Shown piece after piece: positions 1-8,212 of a DNA stretch of 64,000 nucleotides. This DNA comes from Microbacterium sp. 3J1 (lineage in GTDB: Bacteria; Actinomycetota; Actinomycetes; Actinomycetales; Microbacteriaceae). The stretch is from positions 124,001 through 188,000 of the forward strand of contig NZ_CDWI01000004.1 in assembly GCF_001049495.1 (NCBI RefSeq), in the 5' to 3' direction. Numbering within the stretch: position 1 is the first letter of the stretch; each line of letters starts with the position of its first letter. Under the pieces are notes generated by a model. That model was not told the DNA's origin and did not search any database. It was given only the letters and a program-made list of their open reading frames with translations. The translations under genes and the position numbers were made by a program.

Positions 1-263
1 GACGCCGTGTCACCCGACAGCTCCGCGGGGCGTCGCACCACCCGGGCGCCGGCCGCGGTGCTCACCTCGGCGATCTCGTCGTCGTCCGTCGAGACCACGA
101 CGAGGTCGATGCCCGCCGCGGCGAGCGCGCTGCGCACGGCCCGTGCCACCAGCGGCACCCCGCCGACCCGTTGCACGTTCTTGCGCGGCACGCCTTTCGA
201 GCCGCCGCGTGCGGGGATGATCGCGACGGTCCTCGTCGCCGACTCGTGTGCGTCTTCGTTCAT
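1..263 (-). CDS. CMP-acylneuraminate (ulosonic acid) cytidylyltransferase, N-terminal part
   Basis: The first 87 residues are present; the gene runs off the left edge. Residues about 14-27 read IIPARGGSKGVPRKN, the nucleotide-binding P-loop-like motif of the CMP-sialate/CMP-Kdo synthetase family, followed by GGVPLVARAV and VVVSTDDDEIAEVA-type strands. The family transfers CMP from CTP to a nonulosonic acid in the cytoplasm. The ATG at 263 lies 4 bases after the stop of the polysialyltransferase-like gene, so the two are probably co-transcribed. Whether the substrate is Neu5Ac, Kdn, a legionaminate or Kdo cannot be told from this fragment. Confidence 0.85.
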   Translation of the reverse strand, partial: MNEDAHESATRTVAIIPARGGSKGVPRKNVQRVGGVPLVARAVRSALAAAGIDLVVVSTDDDEIAEVSTAAGARVVRRPAELSGDTA

Positions 264-267
264 CGCC

Positions 268-1626
268 TCATCGTCCTCTCAGCGCGCGCCAGGCCCGCCC
301 GACGCGGCGCTGCGCGCCCAGGGCCGTGAGCCGAAGCTCCTCCACGCGTCCGACGCCGCCTGCCGGCCGCAGCACTCGCCGGGCAGCGCTCTCGGGCGGA
401 GCGCCGGGCAGACGCAGCGCGGCCAGTCGATCCGCGTCGAAGTACCGTTCACGATCGGCGGGGCGGATGCCGGTGAGCAGCCGTTCCGCGCGGCTGCGCA
501 GGTGCCCGGCGAGTTCGGGCTGCATGACGTAGCCCACCGCATCGATCAGCAGCTGCAGCTGCTCCGGCTCCCGGTACGGCGAATCCTGACGGGTGAGGGC
601 GTCGACGATCGTCGCGGGAACCCGGTTGCTGTTCTCGTACGGGCTGAGCCGCGCGAGCACGGTGTCGGCTCCGACCGCATCGATGGCGCGACCGTACAGG
701 GCGCGCACGGTCGGCAGCGCGGTCGAGAATCCGGCGATGACCGCCTCGGCGTCGATCCGCTCGGCGAGCACCTCGGCGGCGAGCGCTCCCCGGTACTCAC
801 GGAAGTCGATCCCGTGCACGGCCGCCCTGTCGCGCAGCGCGTCGGAGAGACGAGGCGGTGCCGACGGATGCGGCTTGAACACGATGTGCTGCGGCGAGCG
901 GGCTGCCGCCCTGTCGATCATCCCCTTCTGCAGGGCGACCTCCTCGGCGTCGCTGACGAGCCCGAGAGCCGACAGGTACTGACCGAGCACGAGCACGGTG
1001 CGCTCCCCGTCGAGTGCCGCGAGGAGGTCGGCGGTGTCGTCGACCTCGGCCGCCGTCTCGTCGAGCACCGCACGGAAGAGGTCGCTGCCGACGGGCACGG
1101 GCGTCGCAGTCGGCGAGGCCACGAGAGGTGTGACCCCGGGGACCACGTCGGCGTGCACCACGCGGCCGATCCGCGCGCGCACCGTGTGCGGCATCTTCAC
1201 CCGCATCGGCGAGTAGGTCATGAGCCCGTCGCCGATGATCGTGATCCGCGCGTGCGGGAAGAGCAGCATCAGGGTGCGGCCCGGTGCCACCTGCGGGCTC
1301 TGGACGAGCAGCTCGAGGTCGTGTTCGTCGAGGTCCCACGCCCGCAGGAGCAGTCGCCGCAGCACGGGGAGCTCGGCGGCGAGCGGCTTCCACGAGCTCG
1401 GATGCAAGGGACCGAGAAGCGCGTCCAGGTCCTCGATCCGGTCGAAGCGCGCGCGAAGACTCGCGAGCGCCGGGTCGACGGCGACGCCCACCGCGGTCTC
1501 CGGGATCCGCGACGACACGAACGGCACGAGGAGTCGTTCGCCTCGCGCCCCGAGCAGGTCGCCGTCGATGGCGGCGGCGGCGGTGGCGAGTCCGTAGGCG
1601 CTGTGCACTGCGAAGAGCTGCGTCAT
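268..1626 (-). CDS. polysialyltransferase-like (POLYST family) glycosyltransferase
   Basis: 452 residues. It carries the signatures of bacterial sialyl/polysialyltransferases: an acidic-G motif (IGDGLMTYSP, residues about 131-140), an HP motif (VFKPHPSAPP, about 249-258) and a Ser/Thr motif (GFSTALPTV, about 299-307). In characterised relatives the HP and S/T elements bind the CMP-sugar donor. No membrane segment is evident, so it probably acts on the inner face of the membrane. The ATG overlaps the stop of the upstream glycosyltransferase by 4 bases (ATGA) and the cytidylyltransferase follows after 4 bases, a tight operon that pairs donor synthesis with transfer. The exact sugar is unknown. 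Confidence 0.75.
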   Translation of the reverse strand: MTQLFAVHSAYGLATAAAAIDGDLLGARGERLLVPFVSSRIPETAVGVAVDPALASLRARFDRIEDLDALLGPLHPSSWKPLAAELPVLRRLLLRAWDLDEHDLELLVQSPQVAPGRTLMLLFPHARITIIGDGLMTYSPMRVKMPHTVRARIGRVVHADVVPGVTPLVASPTATPVPVGSDLFRAVLDETAAEVDDTADLLAALDGERTVLVLGQYLSALGLVSDAEEVALQKGMIDRAAARSPQHIVFKPHPSAPPRLSDALRDRAAVHGIDFREYRGALAAEVLAERIDAEAVIAGFSTALPTVRALYGRAIDAVGADTVLARLSPYENSNRVPATIVDALTRQDSPYREPEQLQLLIDAVGYVMQPELAGHLRSRAERLLTGIRPADRERYFDADRLAALRLPGAPPESAARRVLRPAGGVGRVEELRLTALGAQRRVGRAWRALRGR

Positions 1627-2606
1627 GCCGCAGCCCTCCCGACCGCGCGAAGCAGAGGCGCGAGCACGCGCCGCCGGGGTCCGTCGAGGCGCGCGAGCAC
1701 GGCGGTCGCCTCGGCCTCCGGCAGTCGGGCGAGCAGCCCACGGATGCCGGCGCGCATCTCGGCACGCAGGCCCGGCGTCATCCTCCTGGCGCGCACCAGG
1801 TGACGCGAGCTCAGCGCCAGCACGCTCCACACCGCCTTGGGAAGGAAGCGCTCCGCCTCGGCATCGGCCGCCGCGATGTCGAGCACCTCGTCCATCGCGC
1901 GGACGAAGTCCAGCTGCCGCCGATCGCGCACCTGCGTGAGCGACGTCGAGACCCCGCGCCGATACAGCAGCGCCGGCGCCTCGACGACCGCGAAAGATCG
2001 CGCCTGCAGGTGCAGCCGCCAGATCCAGGGCCGGTCCTCGGCGGTGAAGAGTCCCGGCGTGAACCCCGCGAGCCCCTCGTCGAGGAGACGGCGGTGCAGG
2101 ATGCCGGCCCACGCGAACGGGTAGTCGACCATGGTGGGCTCGTTCTCCGGCAGGATCGCCTCGCGCGGCGGAGCGACCGACTCGCGCCACGGATACGGCG
2201 CACGCACGAGGGTCCGCCTGCTCGCCGTGACGGTGACGTGATCGGTGCGGAGGAAGTCCGCATCCGTCTCCCGGAGCCGCCTGGTCAGAACGTCGAGCCG
2301 TCGCGCCTGCATCCAGTCGTCGCCGTCGAGAAAGCAGAACGCATCGCCCTCGACCCGGTCGAGCCCCTGGTTACGGGCCGTGGCGAGGCCCCGTGCTCGA
2401 GGATTGACGATCACCTCCGCGTGCGGGAAGCGCTCGGCGTAGCGACGCATCAGCATTCCCGTGTCGTCACGGGAGCCGTCGTCGATCGCGACGAGCTTGA
2501 GCGCCGCCGGGTCGTCGAACTGGCGGGTCAGCGTCTCGAGCGTCGTCCCGATGTAGGCGCCCGCGTCTTTGGCAGGAAGGATGACGGTGACGAGCGGTGT
2601 GCGCAC
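1623..2606 (-). CDS. family 2 glycosyltransferase
   Basis: 327 residues from a GTG start preceded by GGGAG. It has a GT-A fold: TVILPAKDAG (about 7-16), VAIDDGSRDDT (about 39-49, the UDP-binding DDGS), ARGLATARNQG (about 71-81) and the DxD metal motif FLDGDDW (about 92-98). An acceptor-side EDRPW motif follows near residue 190. The family adds a sugar from a nucleotide donor to a growing glycan at the cytoplasmic face. As the first gene visible in the minus-strand cluster, it likely contributes a linkage of the same ulosonate-containing surface polymer. Confidence 0.85.
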   Translation of the reverse strand: MRTPLVTVILPAKDAGAYIGTTLETLTRQFDDPAALKLVAIDDGSRDDTGMLMRRYAERFPHAEVIVNPRARGLATARNQGLDRVEGDAFCFLDGDDWMQARRLDVLTRRLRETDADFLRTDHVTVTASRRTLVRAPYPWRESVAPPREAILPENEPTMVDYPFAWAGILHRRLLDEGLAGFTPGLFTAEDRPWIWRLHLQARSFAVVEAPALLYRRGVSTSLTQVRDRRQLDFVRAMDEVLDIAAADAEAERFLPKAVWSVLALSSRHLVRARRMTPGLRAEMRAGIRGLLARLPEAEATAVLARLDGPRRRVLAPLLRAVGRAAA

Positions 2607-2753
2607 GGAACTCCCGGGTGGTCGGCGGTCCCGGCATGGTCGCAGGCGTTCGTAGCCGGACGGGGACGCCCGGGTGAACGCCCGGTGACGCGCGCCCGCC
2701 GTCCGATTCGCATCGGTTCGCGTCGGTGCGCGCGATCGGCGACGATGGAAGGC

Positions 2754-3650
2754 ATGCTCTGGCCGTTCGGAACCACCTGGCGCCCCGTGCGCCAGAAGCG
2801 CCGCGACACGGTCGACCTGCGCTGGCTGAGCGCGCGGACGTGGACGAGGCGCTGGTACCCGCAGGGCGTCGACCTCGGCCAGTGGCACGGCAGGCGCACG
2901 CTCGCCGTCAGCTGGTTCCGTCAGAAGCTCGACGGCACCCACCTCGCGTCGCGGATCGCCGTCGTCGACCTCGACCGGTCCCGCCACCTCGATGTGCTGC
3001 TCGCCGTGGAGGATGACGACGGCGTGCTCCAGCCCGCGCCCATCCACGCCGGCGGCCTCGCCTGGTTCGACGACCGCCTCTTCGTCGCCGCCACCGGCCG
3101 AGGCATCTGGGAGTTCGACCTCGCCGTCATCCGCCGGGTGCGCGGGTCCGACGCGCGGCGGATCGCGGGAGCGCACGGCCGCGGCCTCACCGCGACCGCG
3201 TTGGTCGCGGTGCGCACTCGCGTGCATCCGATCGACATCCGCTGCTCGTACCTCGGTCGCGTGTTCGACGACGACGGCACCCCCCTGCGACGGGTGCTGA
3301 TCGGCGAGTACAGCCGTGGCGACGAAGGCCGGATCGCGGAGTTCACCGTGCCTGAATCGGACGGCGACGACTTCGTCGAGCAGGCGCGGTTCTCGCCCGG
3401 CATCCCGCAGATGCAGGGAGCGGTGCGCTGGGGCGACCGGCATTTCGTCTCCCAGTCCGACAGACTGCGCCCGGGCTCGCTGTGGGTCGGCCCGCGCGAC
3501 GCTCTGACGCGCGACCGCCACCCGCTGCCGGTCGGATGCGAGGACCTTGCTCTCGATCTCGACGCCGAGCTCCTGTGGTCGCTCGGAGAGCACCCGTGGA
3601 AGCGCGTCGTGCGCGGCATCCCGCTGTCTTCCCTCGGTATCGAGGACTGA
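2754..3650 (+). CDS. conserved hypothetical protein, possible beta-propeller
   Basis: 298 residues, not recognised. The sequence is rich in W, D and short beta-like segments (for example GGLAWFDDRLFVAATGRGIW, about residues 99-118), which suggests repeated beta-blades. There is no signal peptide or membrane segment. The start is uncertain: ATG 2754 has a weak -10-like GACGAT seven bases upstream and fits the leaderless pattern of neighbours, but ATG 2745 is equally in frame. It is divergent from the glycan operon across about 150 bases. Confidence 0.6.
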   Translation: MLWPFGTTWRPVRQKRRDTVDLRWLSARTWTRRWYPQGVDLGQWHGRRTLAVSWFRQKLDGTHLASRIAVVDLDRSRHLDVLLAVEDDDGVLQPAPIHAGGLAWFDDRLFVAATGRGIWEFDLAVIRRVRGSDARRIAGAHGRGLTATALVAVRTRVHPIDIRCSYLGRVFDDDGTPLRRVLIGEYSRGDEGRIAEFTVPESDGDDFVEQARFSPGIPQMQGAVRWGDRHFVSQSDRLRPGSLWVGPRDALTRDRHPLPVGCEDLALDLDAELLWSLGEHPWKRVVRGIPLSSLGIED

Positions 3651-3695
3651 ACGGCGCAGCGGCCGGGCACAGGGCGGGGACACAGGTCGCGAACG

Positions 3696-3701
3696 TAGAC
3701 T
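3696..3701 (+). promoter_or_regulatory. -10 hexamer TAGACT, leaderless promoter of the DUF4229 gene
   Basis: TAGACT ends exactly 6 bases before the GTG at 3708 and there is no Shine-Dalgarno, so transcription would begin at or next to the start codon. Confidence 0.5.
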
Positions 3702-3707
3702 GTCCGG

Positions 3708-4007
3708 GTGAAGAACCGTGCACCTTTCCTCGTCTACACCGTGCTGCGGCTGCTGGCGTTCCTCGTCCCGCTCGCGATCCTCTGGTTCTTCTTCCCGATC
3801 TTCCGGGAGTTCTGGTGGCTCGCCGCGATCTTCGCCGCCCTCATCGGCGTGAGCATCTCGATGCTGTTCCTGCGCGCCCCGCTCACCGACGCCTCGGCGC
3901 GCCTCGTCGAACGTCGCGCGGGCCGTGAGCCCGCCGGGCAGAGCGACGCGGATGCCGAGGACGAGGCGATCGACGGCACGTCGCGCCCCGGCACCGGCCA
4001 GGCCTGA
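3708..4007 (+). CDS. DUF4229 small membrane protein
   Basis: 99 residues beginning with GTG. Two hydrophobic segments (about 8-29 and 34-54) flank a short FFPIFREFWW loop. A cytoplasmic acidic, low-complexity tail of about 40 residues follows. Length and two-helix plan match the actinobacterial DUF4229 family, whose function is unknown. It faces menA tail to tail across 37 bases; in related genomes this family often sits beside menaquinone genes, so a membrane or quinone connection is possible but unproven. Confidence 0.75.
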   Translation: MKNRAPFLVYTVLRLLAFLVPLAILWFFFPIFREFWWLAAIFAALIGVSISMLFLRAPLTDASARLVERRAGREPAGQSDADAEDEAIDGTSRPGTGQA

Positions 4008-4044
4008 GCCTCACACGGTCGCGGTCGTCGTGGCCGCTCGGTCT

Positions 4045-5022
4045 CTAGCCGACGAAGGCCCAGAACAGCGCTCCGGCGTAGAGCAGCGCCGTGAGCGACA
4101 CCAGTGCGAGGGCGATCACGAGCTCCTTCGCCTGGCGGTAGGTCCAGACGATCAGCACGGCCGGGAGCCCTGACAGCAGGGCGAGGAGTCCCACCCAGGC
4201 GATCGGGTAGAGCAGCGCGATGAACGCGAGGATGCCGAACGGCGCGAGGACGAACAGGGTGAACAGCACCTGCGTGGCGCGCCGGCCGATCAGCACCGTG
4301 AGGGTGCGCTTGCCGACCAGGCGGTCCTGGTCGATGTCTCGGAGGTTGTTCGCGAGCAGCACCGCGCACGCGAACAGGCCCGCCGCGATGGCCCCGAGCC
4401 ACGCCTGCTGCGGAAGCTGGAACACCTGCACCCAGGTGGTGCCGAGGGTCGCGACGAGGCCGAAGAAGACGAAGACGAAGACCTCGCCGAGCCCGTAGTA
4501 CCCGTACGGCCGCTTGCCGCCCGTGTAGAACCAGGCGGCGACGATGCATGCCGCACCGACCGCGAGCATCCACCACTGGCCGGTGCGCACGACGATCGCG
4601 AGGCCGACCGCTGCGGCGAGCGCGAAGAACACGAGGCCGATGATGAGCACGGTGCGAGGCTTCACGCGTCCGGACGCCGTGAGTCGAGCGGGCCCGACGC
4701 GCACCGCATCGGTGCCGCGGATGCCGTCGCTGTAGTCGTTCGTGAAGTTCACGCCGATCTGCAGCAGCACGGCGACGGCGAGGCAGGCGAGCGCGATGAC
4801 CCAATGGAACTCGGGACCGGTGCTGCGTGCGGCGCCGGTGCCGATGACGACCGGGGCGATGGCGAGGGGAAGCGTTCGCAGCCGCGCCGCGCCGATCCAG
4901 TCGCCGACGGTCACAGGTCCGGCCTCGACGGCGGGCCGCCTGGCCGGGTCGCCGCTGGCGCGCTTGGCGGGGTTGCCGCTCACGCGGGCCGGGTTCTTCT
5001 TGCGATTCGACGATGCTGCCAC
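4045..5022 (-). CDS. menA: 1,4-dihydroxy-2-naphthoate polyprenyltransferase
   Basis: 325 residues. UbiA-superfamily integral membrane enzyme with about eight to nine helices. It carries the two Asp-rich motifs that bind Mg-prenyl diphosphate: NFTNDYSDG (92-100) and NNLRDIDQD (225-233). It attaches the isoprenoid tail to DHNA, giving demethylmenaquinone. The soluble N-terminal 35 residues are basic and rich in N, P and A. The GTG at 5022 is supported by TAGGAT seven bases upstream, implying a leaderless mRNA. Confidence 0.93.
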   Translation of the reverse strand: MAASSNRKKNPARVSGNPAKRASGDPARRPAVEAGPVTVGDWIGAARLRTLPLAIAPVVIGTGAARSTGPEFHWVIALACLAVAVLLQIGVNFTNDYSDGIRGTDAVRVGPARLTASGRVKPRTVLIIGLVFFALAAAVGLAIVVRTGQWWMLAVGAACIVAAWFYTGGKRPYGYYGLGEVFVFVFFGLVATLGTTWVQVFQLPQQAWLGAIAAGLFACAVLLANNLRDIDQDRLVGKRTLTVLIGRRATQVLFTLFVLAPFGILAFIALLYPIAWVGLLALLSGLPAVLIVWTYRQAKELVIALALVSLTALLYAGALFWAFVG

Positions 5023-5029
5023 GCAGGGA

Positions 5030-5035
5030 ATCCTA
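5030..5035 (-). promoter_or_regulatory. -10 hexamer TAGGAT upstream of menA
   Basis: On the minus strand TAGGAT ends 7 bases before the menA GTG; no ribosome-binding site lies between them. Confidence 0.45.
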
Positions 5036-5086
5036 CTGGTGCGCCCGATGGGCCTTCTCCGGCGGCTGGCGTCGGTCGGCGGAACG

Positions 5087-5377
5087 TCAGGGGTTCGGGT
5101 TTGTGTCCTTACCGTCGAGCCACAGCGTGTCGGACGTGTCGCCGTGGGCCCCGCCCTTGCCGACGTGCTTGTCGCTGATCTTCGGCCCCTTGAGGATCAC
5201 GTGCACCATCGCCTGCGCGTGTCCGTGGCCGAGACCGTACTCCTCCTTCAGCCAGTTCAGCACGACGGTCGACTTCGTCGTCGCGTCGAACCCCTTCTCG
5301 TTCGCGAGTTCGATGAACTGCCGCGGGGTGAGGCCGGTCTGGGCCTCGACCTTGTCGAGATAAGCCTGGAAGGACAT
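5087..5377 (-). CDS. DUF4287 family protein
   Basis: 96 residues. The opening MSFQAYLDKVEAQTGLTP and the LVNWLKEEYGLGHGHA-like centre match the small DUF4287 family, which is helical and of unknown role. ATG 5377 is preceded by AGGAG with about 5 bases spacing. The tail is polar and unstructured. It is a single gene with about 65 bases before the menA start, possibly read through into menA. Confidence 0.8.
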   Translation of the reverse strand: MSFQAYLDKVEAQTGLTPRQFIELANEKGFDATTKSTVVLNWLKEEYGLGHGHAQAMVHVILKGPKISDKHVGKGGAHGDTSDTLWLDGKDTNPNP

Positions 5378-5476
5378 CGGTGCTCCTGAGTGTCGGCGTC
5401 GGCGGATGACTTCCTGATCATGATGGCGGAAGCCTCCGACATCGTGCACGCGAATCTCGGATCGGAGCGGGCGGGG

Positions 5477-5941
5477 TCAGCGCGTCGCGTCTCCTGCGAG
5501 GGGGATGATCGGCCGGTGCTCGTAGTAGGTCTGCAGCACGACGGTCGTGCGGGTGCTCACGTTGGCGGCCAGGCGGATGTCGCGAACCAGCTCCTCGAGC
5601 GCGCGCGGCGTCGCGACGCGGACGAAGAGCATGTAGCTGGCATCGCCGGCGATCGAATGGCAGGCCTCGATCGCCGTGAGGTGCTCGAGCAGCTCGGGGG
5701 CGTTGTCGGGCTGAGCGGGATCGAGCGGGGTGATCTCGATGAAGGCCGACAGGGGGGTGCCCGCCTGCTCGGGGTCGAGGATCGCGCGGTACCCGGAGAT
5801 CACGCCGCGGGTCTCGAGGCGGCGCAGCCGCGACTGCACGGCCGAGACGGAGAGGCCGACCGCGTCGGACAGATGCGCCAACGTCGCCCGCCCGTCGCGG
5901 GAGATCTCGGCGAGGATCGCACGATCGACAGAATCATCCAC
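5477..5941 (-). CDS. Lrp/AsnC family transcriptional regulator
   Basis: 154 residues. An N-terminal winged HTH (LDRxIL-like start; LAHLSDAVGLSVSAVQSRL, about 21-39) is followed by a RAM/ACT-like ligand domain (about 60-145). The family usually senses amino acids as octamers wrapping DNA. It starts with GTG at 5941, seven bases after a -10-like TAATCT, and is divergent from the DUF6421-SDR pair, which it probably controls together with itself. Confidence 0.88.
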   Translation of the reverse strand: MDDSVDRAILAEISRDGRATLAHLSDAVGLSVSAVQSRLRRLETRGVISGYRAILDPEQAGTPLSAFIEITPLDPAQPDNAPELLEHLTAIEACHSIAGDASYMLFVRVATPRALEELVRDIRLAANVSTRTTVVLQTYYEHRPIIPLAGDATR

Positions 5942-5948
5942 GGATGTA

Positions 5949-5954
5949 AGATTA
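5949..5954 (-). promoter_or_regulatory. -10 hexamer TAATCT of the Lrp gene
   Basis: On the minus strand TAATCT ends 7 bases before GTG 5941, again suggesting a leaderless transcript. Confidence 0.45.
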
Positions 5955-5962
5955 TCGTCAGG

Positions 5963-5981
5963 ATTCCGTTTATGCCGGAAT
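5963..5981. promoter_or_regulatory. inverted repeat in the Lrp/DUF6421 divergent promoter
   Basis: ATTCCG-7-CGGAAT lies in the 71-base AT-richer spacer between the two divergent genes. It is a candidate Lrp-type binding site (inference from position and symmetry). Confidence 0.4.
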
Positions 5982-6012
5982 TTTTACGCCCAATCTCGCG
6001 ATCGGAGGTTCC

Positions 6013-7443
6013 ATGTCCACTCCTACCCTGCACACTCAGGCCATCGTCGGCGAACCCGAGGTCGTCGAGGACGCAGCGATCGCCGAGCAGAGCGCCGCGT
6101 GGGCGCAGCTGAAGGACGCGGCCGTGGCCCTCCGCGATATGCAGATCAAGGACGGCTCGATTCCGGATGCGGCGCACCACGCCGCCGCACGCGATCTGGT
6201 CGCGGCGATCACCGCCGGCATCCGCGCGCTCGCCCCCGCCTTCCCGCACGACGCCGAGTACCTCGCCGCCTCGGTCGCCGATTTCGACCGCTGGGTCGCC
6301 GAGGGCTTCGGGGTTCCCGACTTCCTGGACTCGCTCATGGCCTTCCAGCCGCAGCAGCATCGGGTCGACGGCATCCGTCACCTCGTGGTCTTCCCGATGT
6401 ACACGCAGAACGGCTCGAGCGACCGCCTCGTCGAGGCCCTCATCGTCGAGACCATCTGGCCCGAGTTCATCGCAGCCCTCGAGGCCGGCGACTACGGGAA
6501 CAAGCTCTTCGTCTCGCTGCGCCTCGTGGACTTCACGCCCGGCTACGACACGAACTCGGCCGTGCTCTTCCCCGAGACCGTCGCGATGCGCGAGATCCCG
6601 ACCTTCACGTGGGGCGCGATCTTCCAGGACCGCGAGGCCGCCCGCTACCGCCGGGTCACCCGCGCGGCCGCGGAGATCACCAAGCTCGACCTGCCCGAGC
6701 GCGCCGCCGCGATGCTCGACGACCAGCCGCTCACCGAGCGGGCATTCGTGATGTGGGACATCATCCACGACCGCACGCACATGCGCGGCGACCTGCCGTT
6801 CGACCCGTTCATGATCAAGCAGCGGATGCCGTTCTTCCTCTACTCGCTCGAGGAGCTGCGCTGCGATCTCACCGCGTTCCGCGAATCGGTGAAGATCGAG
6901 CGCGCGCTGGGTGCCCGATCCGAGGCAGGCGAAGACCTCACCGCATCCGAGCAGGAGATGCTCGAGCACGCCGGCCTCGTGCAGTACGCGGTGATCTTCG
7001 ACCGCATCTTCCGCTTCGCGATCACCGGCTCCCGCGTGCGCAACTACGACGGCCTCGGTGGGCAACTGCTGTTCGCGTGGCTGCACCAGCGCGGGGTGCT
7101 GCACTGGACGGACACCGCCCTCGCTTTCGACTGGGCGGCCGTACCCGACGCCGTCGTGGCGCTGGGCGACGCGATCGACGAGCTGTACTGGCGGTCCATC
7201 GACCGCCCGAAGACGGCGCACTGGCTGGCCGCGTACGACCTCGTCCGGTCGGTCCTCACGCCGCATCCCGCCTCGAACTGGGCTCGCGGACTCTCGGACG
7301 AGATCCTCGCCGGTGCTCCCAAGGGGTACACCGACGCCGTGCTGGACGACGAGTTCCCGCTGTCGATGTTCTTCGAGGCTCTCGACAAGAAGATGAAGCC
7401 GGTCATCGAGTCCACCGTGGGCATCCGCGGTACCGACGACTGA
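6013..7443 (+). CDS. DUF6421 family protein
   Basis: 476 residues, cytoplasmic, with no signal peptide. It resembles the DUF6421 family of Actinobacteria, whose function is unknown. A conserved-looking IIHDRTHMRGDLPFDPF stretch (about 250-266) holds an HxxxH pair (H252, H256) that could bind metal, but no canonical protease HExxH is present. ATG 6013 has a good GGAGG at 5 bases. It is followed by an SDR gene after 111 bases and divergent from an Lrp regulator, suggesting a small amino-acid-responsive operon. Confidence 0.75.
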   Translation: MSTPTLHTQAIVGEPEVVEDAAIAEQSAAWAQLKDAAVALRDMQIKDGSIPDAAHHAAARDLVAAITAGIRALAPAFPHDAEYLAASVADFDRWVAEGFGVPDFLDSLMAFQPQQHRVDGIRHLVVFPMYTQNGSSDRLVEALIVETIWPEFIAALEAGDYGNKLFVSLRLVDFTPGYDTNSAVLFPETVAMREIPTFTWGAIFQDREAARYRRVTRAAAEITKLDLPERAAAMLDDQPLTERAFVMWDIIHDRTHMRGDLPFDPFMIKQRMPFFLYSLEELRCDLTAFRESVKIERALGARSEAGEDLTASEQEMLEHAGLVQYAVIFDRIFRFAITGSRVRNYDGLGGQLLFAWLHQRGVLHWTDTALAFDWAAVPDAVVALGDAIDELYWRSIDRPKTAHWLAAYDLVRSVLTPHPASNWARGLSDEILAGAPKGYTDAVLDDEFPLSMFFEALDKKMKPVIESTVGIRGTDD

Positions 7444-7554
7444 CGCAGACGTGCGCATTTCCGGGGTTCGGCCGTCACGGCCGTCTGCATCTTCTGCGGC
7501 CATGCCAGGGGGCCGCGGCCGCAGAAGGTGCGTTCATCCGACACGGACACGCGC

Positions 7555-8199
7555 GTGAGCGCCTCCGGCCGCACGATCGTGCTGGCGGGAGCGACCAGCG
7601 CCGCGGGTCTCGCGGTCGCCCGTGCGCTCCTGACCGCAGGAGCGCACGTGATCGCGACCGGACGGTCGGCAGAGCGGCTCGAGCCGCTGCGCTCGCTCGG
7701 GGCCTCGACGGAGATCGCCGACGCGACGTCGGTCGTCTCGATGCAGGAGCTGGCTGACCGCCTCGATGCGGTGGACGCCGTGGTGCCGCTGGTCGGCGGC
7801 TGGCGCGGGGGCGGCGGCCTGGCGGGCCAGTCGGACGACGACTTCCGCGCGCTGATGCCTGCGCTGGAGGCGGTGCGCGCGACGAGCCGCGCGTTCGACG
7901 CGCCCCTACGGCGATCGGATGCCGGACGCTTCGCCATCGTCTCGTCGACGGCCGTCTTCCGGCCGCTCGCGGGCGGTGCCAACTACGCCGCGGTGAAGGC
8001 CGCCAGCGAGGCGTGGGCTCGGGCTGTCGCGCACGGTTTCGGCAAGGCGGCGCGGGATGCGGATGAGCCGCTGCGCGCGGCATCCGTCGTCTTCCGCGCG
8101 AAGTCGCTGGATCCGGCGGTACTGGCGGCACGCATCGTGGCCCTCTGGGACGAGGCCGCCGCCGATCTCAACGACCGGGTGGTCGACCTCGACGGCTGA
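7555..8199 (+). CDS. short-chain dehydrogenase/reductase-like protein
   Basis: 214 residues from GTG 7555 (GTG 7528 is an in-frame alternative; neither has a clear Shine-Dalgarno). The Rossmann motif is ATSAAGLAVARAL, a variant of TGxxxGxG. An S-x(12)-Y-x-x-x-K triad is visible as SS (about residue 127) and NYAAVKAASE. The C-terminus is short. It is probably an NAD(P)-dependent oxidoreductase or a degenerate relative, co-transcribed with the DUF6421 gene. Confidence 0.7.
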   Translation: MSASGRTIVLAGATSAAGLAVARALLTAGAHVIATGRSAERLEPLRSLGASTEIADATSVVSMQELADRLDAVDAVVPLVGGWRGGGGLAGQSDDDFRALMPALEAVRATSRAFDAPLRRSDAGRFAIVSSTAVFRPLAGGANYAAVKAASEAWARAVAHGFGKAARDADEPLRAASVVFRAKSLDPAVLAARIVALWDEAAADLNDRVVDLDG

Positions 8200-8212
8200 C
8201 GCGTCGCATCGG

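Noticed and set aside
1..4800. Very long open frames antisense to real genes (for example across 7-1803 and 1284-3650)
   Set aside because: High GC leaves few stops in shadow frames. They lack motifs, RBS and codon bias, and the opposite strands carry recognisable enzymes.
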